From Pseudomonas putida (lineage in GTDB: Bacteria; Pseudomonadota; Gammaproteobacteria; Pseudomonadales; Pseudomonadaceae), in NCBI RefSeq assembly GCF_026625125.1, contig NZ_CP113097.1, forward strand, positions 310,001 through 374,000: DNA of 64,000 nucleotides, read 5' to 3'. The position numbers were made by a program, and so were the translations under genes. The notes below the pieces were generated by a model. That model had not been told where the DNA came from, made no database searches, and saw only the letters and a program-made list of their open reading frames with translations. How positions within the stretch are numbered: position 1 is the first letter of the stretch; every line of letters starts with the position of its first letter. Of the stretch, positions 45,879 through 53,508 are shown in pieces.

Positions 45879-47309
45879 TCAGCGGATGAACAGTGTGTAG
45901 ACCAGGCGCTGCAGCGCCTTGCCATACGGCGGGTAAATCAGGCGCGCGGCGTTCAGGCGCTGCTTGGCCAGCACCGCCTTGGCCTTGCTGAAGGTCAGGA
46001 AGCCGTCACGGCCGTGGTAGTGGCCCATGCCCGAAGGTCCGATGCCGCCGAACGGCAGGTCGTCCTGGGCGACATGCAGCAGTGTGTCGTTGATACAGAC
46101 GCCACCGGAGTGGCTGCGCTGAAGCACATGCTCTTGCTCGGCATGGTCGTAGCCGAAGTAGTACAGCGCCAGTGGGCGTGGCCGTTCATTGATGTAGGCC
46201 AGTGCACCGTCGAGGCTGTCATAGGGCACTACCGGCAGCAGCGGGCCAAAGATTTCGTCCTGCATCACCTGCATGCTGTCATTCACCTCCAGCAGCACGT
46301 GCGGCGGCAGGCGCCTGCCCTGGCGGGGCTCGTCCGGGTACAGGTCGATGACCTGCGCGCCCTTGCTGCTGGCGTCGTCCACCAAGTGTTGCAGGCGCTG
46401 CAATTGCCTCGGATTGATGATGGCGCTGTAGTCGGGGTTGTCGGCGATGCGCGGGTACAGCCGGTGGACCGCCCTGCGGTAGGCCTCGCTGAAGGCGTTC
46501 AGGCGCTCGCGTGGCACCAGGACGTAGTCTGGGGCGACACAGGTCTGGCCGGCATTGAGGGTCTTGCCGAATGCGATACGCTCGGCGGCGCTATCGAGCG
46601 GCACGCTGGACGAAATGATGGCCGGTGACTTGCCGCCGAGTTCCAGTGTGACCGGGGTCAGGTTCTGTGCAGCCGCCAGCATGACCTGGCGGCCGACGCT
46701 GGTGGCGCCGGTGAACAGCAGATGGTCGAAGGGCAGCCGGGCAAATGCCTGGCCGACTTCCACCTCACCCAGCACCACGCTGACCAGGTCGTTGGGGAAT
46801 ACCTGCTCAAGCAAGGCTTTGAGCGCCAGGGCGCTGGCAGGGGTGGCCTCACTGAGCTTGAGCATCACGCGGTTGCCGGCGGCCAGGGCGCACGTCAGCG
46901 GGCCGATGGCGAGAAACAGCGGGTAGTTCCACGGCACGATGATGCCCACCACCCCCAGCGGCTGGTACAGCACGCGGGCGCTGGCCGGCTGGAAGGCCAG
47001 GCCGACCGCTCGCCTGGCGGGTCGCATCCAGCCCTTGAGGTGGCGTTCGGCATGGCGAATCCCCTGTACGGAGGGCAGTAGCTCGGCCAACAGGGTTTCG
47101 TCGGCGCTGCGCCCGGAAAAATCCGCATCGATCGCCTCTATCAGCCGTTGTCGATCCGCCAGCAATGCTTCGCGCAGGCTTTTCAGCCATTGCCGGCGTT
47201 GGGCCAGCGGCGGCATGGGGTTGCCGGCAAATGCCTTGCGCTGGGCGGTGAATGTGCTTGTCAATTCAGTGTCGAACTGCAGAGGGGGCAAGGCGATAGG
47301 AGAAGTCAC
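45879..47309 (-). CDS. calB: Coniferyl-aldehyde-dehydrogenase-like NAD(P)+ aldehyde dehydrogenase
   Basis: 476 residues. Aldehyde dehydrogenase motifs: VGIIVPWNYPLFLAIGPL, the Glu base in LELGGKSPAI, the catalytic Cys in NAGQTCVAPDYV and the substrate-lining FGPLLPVV. The C-terminal NAARLIYPPYGKALQRLVY tail is typical of CalB/fatty-aldehyde-type enzymes with membrane-adjacent ends. It is annotated as coniferyl aldehyde dehydrogenase in P. putida; other aryl or alkyl aldehydes are possible substrates. It starts the operon with the Tat protein and GMC genes and is divergent from a TetR regulator. Confidence 0.87.
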   Translation of the reverse strand: MTSPIALPPLQFDTELTSTFTAQRKAFAGNPMPPLAQRRQWLKSLREALLADRQRLIEAIDADFSGRSADETLLAELLPSVQGIRHAERHLKGWMRPARRAVGLAFQPASARVLYQPLGVVGIIVPWNYPLFLAIGPLTCALAAGNRVMLKLSEATPASALALKALLEQVFPNDLVSVVLGEVEVGQAFARLPFDHLLFTGATSVGRQVMLAAAQNLTPVTLELGGKSPAIISSSVPLDSAAERIAFGKTLNAGQTCVAPDYVLVPRERLNAFSEAYRRAVHRLYPRIADNPDYSAIINPRQLQRLQHLVDDASSKGAQVIDLYPDEPRQGRRLPPHVLLEVNDSMQVMQDEIFGPLLPVVPYDSLDGALAYINERPRPLALYYFGYDHAEQEHVLQRSHSGGVCINDTLLHVAQDDLPFGGIGPSGMGHYHGRDGFLTFSKAKAVLAKQRLNAARLIYPPYGKALQRLVYTLFIR

Positions 47310-47408
47310 GGCGGCTCCCGTAGGGGCTGAGAATCTCTAGAGCCTATACTCTAATCGGTACGATGGTGCGATTTTTTTCGCGCCAGCGCACGGTGCATCC
47401 GGGCCCTG

Positions 47409-47439
47409 TTACACCGTAAGATGAACCCCTTACCGTAAG
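47409..47439. promoter_or_regulatory. Candidate TetR operator
   Basis: TTACACCGTAAG (47409-47420) and a perfect palindrome CTTACCGTAAG (47429-47439) share the half-site CCGTAAG, 19 bp apart. They lie just before the TetR start codon and within the divergent region with calB. Confidence 0.55.
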
Positions 47440-47460
47440 CCTGCAGACTGGGAGCTGAGC

Positions 47461-48126
47461 ATGGCCCCGCGCATCAAGACCCGAGAGCGCATCGTGCAGA
47501 ACAGCCTTGAACTGTTCAATCAACAAGGCGAGCGTAGCGTGAGCACCAACCATATTGCCGCGCACATGGAGATTTCGCCCGGCAACCTCTACTACCACTT
47601 CCCCAACAAGCAGGCGATCATCGCACTGTTGTTCAGCCAGTATGAAGAATTGGTGGACAGCTTCCTGCGCCCCCCGCAGGGCCGCGCCGCTACCGTCGAA
47701 GACAAACGCTTCTACCTCAAGGCATTGCTCGCAGCGATGTGGAACTACCGGTTCCTGCACCGTGATCTCGAGCACCTGCTCGACAGCGACCCTGAGCTGG
47801 CTGCCCGTTACCGACGCTTTTCCGAACGTTGCCTGCGCCAGGGCCAGGCGATCTACCGGGGCTTCGTCGAGGCCGGCATTCTGGTCATGGCCCCTGCCCA
47901 GATCGAATCGCTGACCATCAACGCCTGGATCGTACTGACCTCTTGGGTCCGCTTTCTCAGCACCACGCGGGAGCACTCCGCTCATCTGGGTGAAGAAGCC
48001 TTCAAGCGTGGGGTGTATCAGGTGCTGGTACTGGAACTCGGCTTCGTCACCGCCAACGCCCGCAGTGCCGTGGATGCCCTGTGCCATGAATTCCATGTTC
48101 CGTTCAACCAGGCCCTGGAGCGTTAG
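47461..48126 (+). CDS. TetR-family regulator of the aldehyde dehydrogenase cluster
   Basis: 221 residues. The helix-turn-helix is at about residues 28-50 (VSTNHIAAHMEISPGNLYYHFPNKQAII). The C-terminal domain, with WNYRFLHRDLEHLL and a DPELAARYRRF stretch, is that of the TetR_C_33-type group often found beside fatty acid or aldehyde metabolism genes. It is divergent from calB, with a 151-base region that carries a candidate operator, so it likely represses calB and itself. The ligand is unknown. Confidence 0.87.
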   Translation: MAPRIKTRERIVQNSLELFNQQGERSVSTNHIAAHMEISPGNLYYHFPNKQAIIALLFSQYEELVDSFLRPPQGRAATVEDKRFYLKALLAAMWNYRFLHRDLEHLLDSDPELAARYRRFSERCLRQGQAIYRGFVEAGILVMAPAQIESLTINAWIVLTSWVRFLSTTREHSAHLGEEAFKRGVYQVLVLELGFVTANARSAVDALCHEFHVPFNQALER

Positions 48127-48161
48127 CCCAGAGCCTTCGTGCCATCGATCAGGAGATTGTC

Positions 48162-49016
48162 ATGCCTCTTGCGCAATTGATCACCCCGCAGCAACTGGCC
48201 GAGCGTCTGGGCTCGCCCAAGCTGGTGATCCTCGATTGTCGGTTTGCCTTGGAAGACGCGGATTATGGCCAACGCAGCTATGCCGAGGGGCATATAGCCG
48301 GGGCCCACTTCGCCGACCTGGAGCGCGACCTGAGTGGCCCGGTAATCAAGGGCCAGACCGGCCGCCATCCCTTGCCTGATCCGCAGCGGCTGGTCGAGCG
48401 GCTGCGTGAGTGGGGGCTGGACAATGACAGCGAGGTGGTGCTGTACGACGACGGGCCTGGTGCCTTTGCCGCTCGTGCCTGGTGGCTGCTGGCCTGGTTG
48501 GGCAAACGCACCGGTGTGGCCATTCTCGACGGAGGCCTCAAGGCCTGGCACGCCGCGGGCCAGCCATTGAGCCTGGACGCGCCGGCACGGTACGAGGGGA
48601 CGTTCAGCGGCAAGCCGGATACCAAGCTGCTGATTGACGCCGAGCACATGGTCACCGAGCTAGCAAGCCCCGAGCTGACGTTGATCGATGCGCGTGCCTT
48701 GCCGCGTTTTCGTGGGGATGTGGAGCCGATCGACCCGGTGGCCGGGCATATACCCGGCGCTCAGTGCGCAGCTTTCACCGACAATCTGAACGAAGAGGGG
48801 CGCTTCCTGGCGCCAGAGCAGCTCAGGCAGCGCTTTGCCGAGAAGCTGGCGGGGCGTTCAGCGGAACGTTTGGTGGCCTATTGCGGCTCGGGCGTGACGG
48901 CTTGCCATAACCTGTTTGCCCTGGCGTTGGCGGGGTATCCGCTGGGCAGGCTGTATGCCGGATCGTGGAGTGAGTGGATCAATGATCCCGCGCATCAGGT
49001 TGCCACGGGCGACTGA
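48162..49016 (+). CDS. sseA: 3-Mercaptopyruvate/thiosulfate sulfurtransferase (two rhodanese domains)
   Basis: 284 residues with two rhodanese modules: the first (about 8-125) opens LVILDCRFALEDADYG and is non-catalytic, the second (about 150-280) opens LTLIDARALPRFRGDVEPID and ends in the active-site loop YCGSGVTACHN. The CGSGVTA loop is that of 3-mercaptopyruvate sulfurtransferases rather than CRKGVTA-type thiosulfate enzymes. It transfers sulfur to thiols or cyanide in the cytoplasm. AGGAG precedes the ATG. It lies 35 nt after the TetR gene and may be co-transcribed with it. Confidence 0.92.
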   Translation: MPLAQLITPQQLAERLGSPKLVILDCRFALEDADYGQRSYAEGHIAGAHFADLERDLSGPVIKGQTGRHPLPDPQRLVERLREWGLDNDSEVVLYDDGPGAFAARAWWLLAWLGKRTGVAILDGGLKAWHAAGQPLSLDAPARYEGTFSGKPDTKLLIDAEHMVTELASPELTLIDARALPRFRGDVEPIDPVAGHIPGAQCAAFTDNLNEEGRFLAPEQLRQRFAEKLAGRSAERLVAYCGSGVTACHNLFALALAGYPLGRLYAGSWSEWINDPAHQVATGD

Positions 49017-49025
49017 GCCGCGGGT

Positions 49026-50018
49026 TCATCGCCCATCCACCAGCCACTGCGGAATCCGCCGCTCAAGGTAATACCCCGGGTTTCGCAGGCTGCCCTCGAC
49101 AAAGCCCACATGCCCACCCCGCTCATGCAGCTCGAACTGAGTCTGCGGTGCCAGCTCGCTCGGCGTGGGCTGGCTGTGGCGGGATACGAACGGATCATCG
49201 TTTGCGTGGATGATCAGCGTCGGCGTGCGGTTCTCCCCGAGGTAGTAGCGGCTCGATGAGCGACGGTAGTAGTCGTGTACATCGTCAAAGCCGTTGAGTG
49301 GCGCGGTCACTTTGCCGTCAAAATCCCAGAAGGTCCGCAGTTTGCGCAACGATCCGAGGCGGTCGAGTGCGGCAAGCCCTTCATGATGGCCCTGAGCACG
49401 AAAATGCCGCTGCTTCACCTGCACATAGGCCATCATTTCGCGCATGAAATGTGCCTGATAGACCTTCGAAAAGCCCTGGCCGATGCGGTCGGCGCACTGA
49501 TCCAGGCGAAACGGTACCGACACCGCCACGGCCGCCTGCAGTTGGCTGGCGCTGCCACTTTCACCCAGGTACTTGAGCAGTACATTGCCGCCCAGCGAAT
49601 AGCCGACGGCATACAAAGGGGCCAGCGGGCGTTGGGCACGCAGATGGGCGACCACCTCGGCCAGGTCCCCGCTGGCCCCGGAATGGTAACTGCGTGCCAG
49701 CAGGTTCGGCTCGCCCGAGCAGCCGCGCCAGTTCACCGCAACGCTGGCCCAGCCGCGGGCATCGAGCGCCTGCTGCAGGCCTTTGACATAAGGCGAATGG
49801 GACGAGCCCGTCAGGCCGTGCAGCACCAGCACCAGCGGTGTATCTGGCTGGTGCGGCCCGTGCCAGTCGAGGTCGATGAAGTCACCATCGGCCAGCCACA
49901 GGCGCTCGCGTTTGCGCTCAAGCGCAGGCAGCTTGCGCCACAGCGGGCCCCAAAGGGTTTGCAGGTGAGGGTTGGATAACCCGGTGGCCGGGCGGAACGT
50001 GGCGGTAAGGCTGGGCAT
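49026..50018 (-). CDS. YheT-family alpha/beta hydrolase
   Basis: 330 residues. The opening FRPATGLSNPHLQTLWGPLWRK is characteristic of YheT proteins. The catalytic elements are LVLHGLTGSSHSPY, the nucleophile elbow GYSLGGN, the late acid HANDDPFV and the His in RGGHVGF. The human ABHD1/3 proteins and yeast EEB1 are relatives that act on lipid esters; the bacterial substrate is unknown. No signal peptide is present. It is the last gene of a possible transcript that begins with the M16 peptidases, after a 71-base gap. Confidence 0.9.
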   Translation of the reverse strand: MPSLTATFRPATGLSNPHLQTLWGPLWRKLPALERKRERLWLADGDFIDLDWHGPHQPDTPLVLVLHGLTGSSHSPYVKGLQQALDARGWASVAVNWRGCSGEPNLLARSYHSGASGDLAEVVAHLRAQRPLAPLYAVGYSLGGNVLLKYLGESGSASQLQAAVAVSVPFRLDQCADRIGQGFSKVYQAHFMREMMAYVQVKQRHFRAQGHHEGLAALDRLGSLRKLRTFWDFDGKVTAPLNGFDDVHDYYRRSSSRYYLGENRTPTLIIHANDDPFVSRHSQPTPSELAPQTQFELHERGGHVGFVEGSLRNPGYYLERRIPQWLVDGR

Positions 50019-50089
50019 GCTGGGCGACTCGTGTTGTGCCGTCCTAGATTGCCATGAAATACCGCCGTTGTACCCGCGCTATTGGTCGG

Positions 50090-51484
50090 TCAGCTCGGTT
50101 CGGGCAAAGGTTGTTGCGCAGGGGCCGGGCCGACAGTGATGAATACTTCCTGCGCAGGGGTCAGCCATATCCGGGCTGCTTCGCGAATGTCCATGGGTGT
50201 CAGCGCTGCCAGGCGCTGGACATAGGTCGCAAAGTGATCGGCGGGTTGCCCCAGGTGGCTTGAGGTTGCCAGGCTCTTGGCCAGCTCTGCGTTGCTCACC
50301 AGGGTGCGATGCAACCTGCCTGCTATCTGGTTGCGCGCCATGTCGCACTCCGCCTGGCTTGGGCCATGCTCGCGCAGGCAAGCCAGCATCCCTGAAACCA
50401 GCTCACGTGAGGCATCTCGGTATTCGGGTGCGATGTCCCATTGAATCTGCAGCAGGCTCGCCGCATCGAAGGGGGTGAGCGATGAGTGGATGCTGTAGGT
50501 CAAGGCACGTCGGCTTCGCAGCTCTTGTGTAAGGCGCGACTCGTAGCCGCTGCCGAGGATTTCATCGAGCATGGTCAGCGCTGCATACCCTGGCTTGTCG
50601 GGGGATGTGGGCAACAGCAGCGCCAGCGTGGCCAGTGTGGTACTTGCGGTGTGTGGTTGATGCCGGGTGAGGGGCTCTGGCAACGGTGCCGGTGGTGGGG
50701 CCTGTCCCGCCCAGTGTTGCGGTAGCGCCTGAAGGAGTTCCGTGATGAGGGTTTGCGCCTCGTCACGCGACAGGTCGCCCACCAGGCCGATATCGAGGTT
50801 GTTGGCAGAGTAGGCGCGTCGGTGGAAAGCCCGCATTTGCTGCTCGTCGATCCGCTCGAGGCTTTCAGGCGTGCCAGCCCAATGGGTGGCGTAGGGATGG
50901 CCATCGAACACATGGCTCATGATCGCCGGGGACACCCCATAGACCGGGCTCGACGCCATTGCGCGAGCGTGATTGAGCAGTCGTTCGCGGATGCCTGCGA
51001 CGGCTTCCTCGCGGAAGGCGGGGCGTGCCAGCATTTGGGTGAGCAGTTGCAGGGCGCTTGTGCGAAGCGCCGGCAGGCTCAGGCAGCGCAGCGTGATCAC
51101 CGCCTCGTCCTGGTTCACCCGCCTTGCCATGATCGCACCGAGCCCCTCCATAGCCTGAGCGAACTGGGCGGCGTCCAGAAGCTCGCTACCCTGATCGAGG
51201 CTGTAAAGGACAAGTGCGGCGAGGCCCGGGCTGTCGTCATCGAGCGCACTGCCAGCGCGAAAGCGCAGCGCCAGGTCGAATATCGGGCGGCCATGGGACG
51301 GGCTGAAGCTGACCCTGGCGCCTTCGTCGGTCTGCCATTGCTGTATCTGGGCCGGCAACTGCTGCAGCTGCTCCAGGTCAAGGCCTTGCGCGGACTCCAG
51401 CCTGGCCATTGCCGCCACAGCGGTATCGCTCACGGGGCCTTTGCAAATCAGAGGCAGGTTGCGGGTGGTAAGCGATGTGTTCAT
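50090..51484 (-). CDS. M16 family peptidase-like protein, non-catalytic partner, pair B
   Basis: 464 residues. The two M16 half-domains are present (INTQ-like helices in the first; TLATLALLLPTSPDKPGYAAL and EILGSGYESRLTQELRSRRALTYSI in the second), but there is no HxxEH zinc motif, so it should be the structural or substrate-binding partner. A shared end with the partner in pair A (VGPAPAQQPLPEP versus VGPSVPQKPLPAP) and GDLSRDEA show the two are paralogues. Unlike pair A it has no signal peptide, so should be cytoplasmic. Its start overlaps the stop of the catalytic gene (ATGA). Confidence 0.85.
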   Translation of the reverse strand: MNTSLTTRNLPLICKGPVSDTAVAAMARLESAQGLDLEQLQQLPAQIQQWQTDEGARVSFSPSHGRPIFDLALRFRAGSALDDDSPGLAALVLYSLDQGSELLDAAQFAQAMEGLGAIMARRVNQDEAVITLRCLSLPALRTSALQLLTQMLARPAFREEAVAGIRERLLNHARAMASSPVYGVSPAIMSHVFDGHPYATHWAGTPESLERIDEQQMRAFHRRAYSANNLDIGLVGDLSRDEAQTLITELLQALPQHWAGQAPPPAPLPEPLTRHQPHTASTTLATLALLLPTSPDKPGYAALTMLDEILGSGYESRLTQELRSRRALTYSIHSSLTPFDAASLLQIQWDIAPEYRDASRELVSGMLACLREHGPSQAECDMARNQIAGRLHRTLVSNAELAKSLATSSHLGQPADHFATYVQRLAALTPMDIREAARIWLTPAQEVFITVGPAPAQQPLPEPS

Positions 51485-52821
51485 GCCGGTGCTCCTGCCT
51501 GCAGGTGAGTGATGGTCAGCCTTTCGCGGCTCAGGTAGTCGAACGCTACCTGCTGTAATGTCGCGCTATCGAGGTGGCGGATACTGTCGGCTTCTTGATC
51601 GATCAGCGAGGGGGGCAGGCCAGCGGCCGCTGCTGCGCCGATGCGGTCAGCTTGCAGGCTGATGCTGTCGTGGCTGAACAGGCGACGGGTGAGCATGCGC
51701 AGTTTCGCGCGCTTGAGCTCCTGGGTGGAAAGCGGCGTATGGCGCAGGGTATCGATCGCGGTATAGATCGCCTCCTCGGCCTGCTCGTGCGTAGACCTTT
51801 GACTGTTGATATAGGTTGATAGGGTCAACAGCGTGTCACCACGCGCCATTGGCTCATATGCCAGGGTGAGGCCCTTGAGCAGCCGTCGGTCTCGCACCAG
51901 CTCGCTGTAGAGCCTTGCGCTGAACCCTTTGCCAAGCACCTCGCAGAGCAGGCCCAGGGCAGGCACTGTCGTTGCGTCGGTGGCCGTGGCGTGGCTGGGT
52001 ACATTGAAGGACATGAACAAACCATCACGGCCTGGCAGTGTCAGCTTCTGGCTTCGCGCCTGCAGGCGCGCGTCATGCCGGGGGACGGGTACTGCGTCAA
52101 GCGCAGCCCTGGCAATGCTGGCGAAATACCGGCTCACGTGCTGGCCAAGCGTGGCAAGATCGACGGCACCCACCACCACCAGGGTGGCGTTATTGGGCCG
52201 ATACCACTTTTGATACCAGGCGCGCACGCTCTCCACGCTCAAGTTGCGCAAATCTGCCGGGTTGCCGAACGTCGCCGTTGCATACGGGCTGCTGCCGTGT
52301 GCAAGCGCGTTGTGCCGTTCAGCTGCCTGCTGTGCAGGGACGTTGTCAACTTTGAGCCGGCGCTCGTCTTCGATGGCTTTGGCTGCCCGTTCCAAGGCTG
52401 CCTGGCCAAAGGTCGCGCCCTCCATGGCATCGGCCATTATTTCCAGCGCAACCGGTAGCCGTGCCGCAGGTAACAGCATTTCGTAGACCGTTGCATCATC
52501 GATGGTAAAGGCATTGGCCTCTCCGCCGAGCCGTGCTATCACCTGGCTGTATCGGCCCGCCTCAAGTTTGCGGCTGCCTTCGAATATCAGGTGTTCCAGC
52601 AGGTGCGAGATGTTGGTATGGCCGGCTGATTCATGGCTGGTGCCCACGTGGTACCGGAGCTGGATTGCGGCGAGCGGGGTGCTGTGGTCTTCACGCAGGT
52701 AGACAGCCAGGCCGTTGTCCAGTGTGAAGTGCTGCAACGGGGGCTGGGCGGCATCGGCGATGGACTCGATGCCGGCTGACAGAGTTGTGTCGTCGAGGGT
52801 GAACGGTGGAGTCGATGGCAT
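51481..52821 (-). CDS. M16 family zinc peptidase, catalytic subunit, pair B
   Basis: 446 residues. The inverted zinc motif HLLEH is at H73-E76-H77 and the distal ligand is E153 (AIEDERR), with the usual spacing of 76. RPNNATLVVVGAVDLATL and DRRLLKGLTLAYEPMARGD are like the exported catalytic subunit of pair A (PNNATLVVVGDV), so it is an old paralogue. No signal peptide is seen, which suggests action in the cytoplasm. Its Shine-Dalgarno AGGAG is within the 3' arm of a perfect hairpin just upstream. The substrate is unknown; members of M16 mature peptides such as PQQ precursors or remove signal and transit peptides. Confidence 0.87.
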   Translation of the reverse strand: MPSTPPFTLDDTTLSAGIESIADAAQPPLQHFTLDNGLAVYLREDHSTPLAAIQLRYHVGTSHESAGHTNISHLLEHLIFEGSRKLEAGRYSQVIARLGGEANAFTIDDATVYEMLLPAARLPVALEIMADAMEGATFGQAALERAAKAIEDERRLKVDNVPAQQAAERHNALAHGSSPYATATFGNPADLRNLSVESVRAWYQKWYRPNNATLVVVGAVDLATLGQHVSRYFASIARAALDAVPVPRHDARLQARSQKLTLPGRDGLFMSFNVPSHATATDATTVPALGLLCEVLGKGFSARLYSELVRDRRLLKGLTLAYEPMARGDTLLTLSTYINSQRSTHEQAEEAIYTAIDTLRHTPLSTQELKRAKLRMLTRRLFSHDSISLQADRIGAAAAAGLPPSLIDQEADSIRHLDSATLQQVAFDYLSRERLTITHLQAGAPA

Positions 52822-52830
52822 TGCTCAAGT

Positions 52831-52854
52831 GCTCCTGGTTGGGTGACCAGGAGC
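52831..52854. promoter_or_regulatory. Hairpin covering the ribosome-binding site of M16 pair B
   Basis: Arms GCTCCTGGT and ACCAGGAGC are perfect over 9 bp with a 6-base loop. Read on the minus strand, the AGGAG of the 3' arm lies about 10 nt before the start codon at 52821, so folding would mask it. It could also be a terminator for rsmD, but no T-run follows. Confidence 0.6.
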
Positions 52855-52905
52855 AGCTTCGGTGAGATTCTGCGCTTGCCTGCGTTACATAATTACGGCT
52901 TGCCG

Positions 52906-53508
52906 TCAGGCGCGCTGCCACAGCGCGTAATGCACCTGGCCGGTCTTTTTTTCGCGGTGCAGGCGCCAGTTGCCTGGCATTTGCAGGGTAGAGGGAGCCG
53001 CTTCGCTCTCGGTGTAGATCCACGCCTGCTCGCGCAGCCACTGGTTCTGCTCCAGCAGGTTGCAGGTGTTGGCCAGCAGGTCCTGATGGAACGGTGGGTC
53101 GAGAAACACGACGTCGAACTGTTGCTTGGCCGGTGCTTGCAAGTAGCGCTGGGCGTCGGTCTGGAGGATTTGCCCGCGCGGGCAGCGCAGGATCTCCAGG
53201 TTGTTCTTCAGGTTGCTGATAGCCGCTGGGTTGCTGTCCAGCGCAACGGCATCTGCAGCACCGCGGGACAACGCTTCGAGCACCAGGGCGCCACTGCCGG
53301 TGAAGGCATCCAGCACCCGGGCGCCTTCGATGTAGGGTGCCAGCCAGTTGAACAGGGTTTCCCGCACGCGGTCGGTGGTCGGCCGCAGTCCGTCGCCTTC
53401 AGGCACCGCCAGGCGGCGGCTGCGCCACTCGCCGGCGATGATGCGCAGGTGGCCCTGGCCCTTGCTTTGGCCCTGCTGAGGGCGGGCGGGAGGGGTGGAT
53501 CTAGGCAT
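52906..53508 (-). CDS. rsmD: 16S rRNA (guanine-966-N2) methyltransferase
   Basis: 200 residues. It methylates G966 of 16S rRNA. The S-adenosylmethionine-binding VLDAFTGSGALVLEALSRGA and the catalytic DPPF (VVFLDPPFH) are present, and the start IIAGEWRSRRLAVP and RPTTDRVRETLFNWL are the family hallmark. Its ATG overlaps the stop of the M16 gene upstream by one base (TAATG), so it is translationally coupled to pair A. The M16-M16-rsmD order is conserved in Pseudomonas; the extra M16 pair after rsmD is what differs here. Confidence 0.95.
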   Translation of the reverse strand: MPRSTPPARPQQGQSKGQGHLRIIAGEWRSRRLAVPEGDGLRPTTDRVRETLFNWLAPYIEGARVLDAFTGSGALVLEALSRGAADAVALDSNPAAISNLKNNLEILRCPRGQILQTDAQRYLQAPAKQQFDVVFLDPPFHQDLLANTCNLLEQNQWLREQAWIYTESEAAPSTLQMPGNWRLHREKKTGQVHYALWQRA

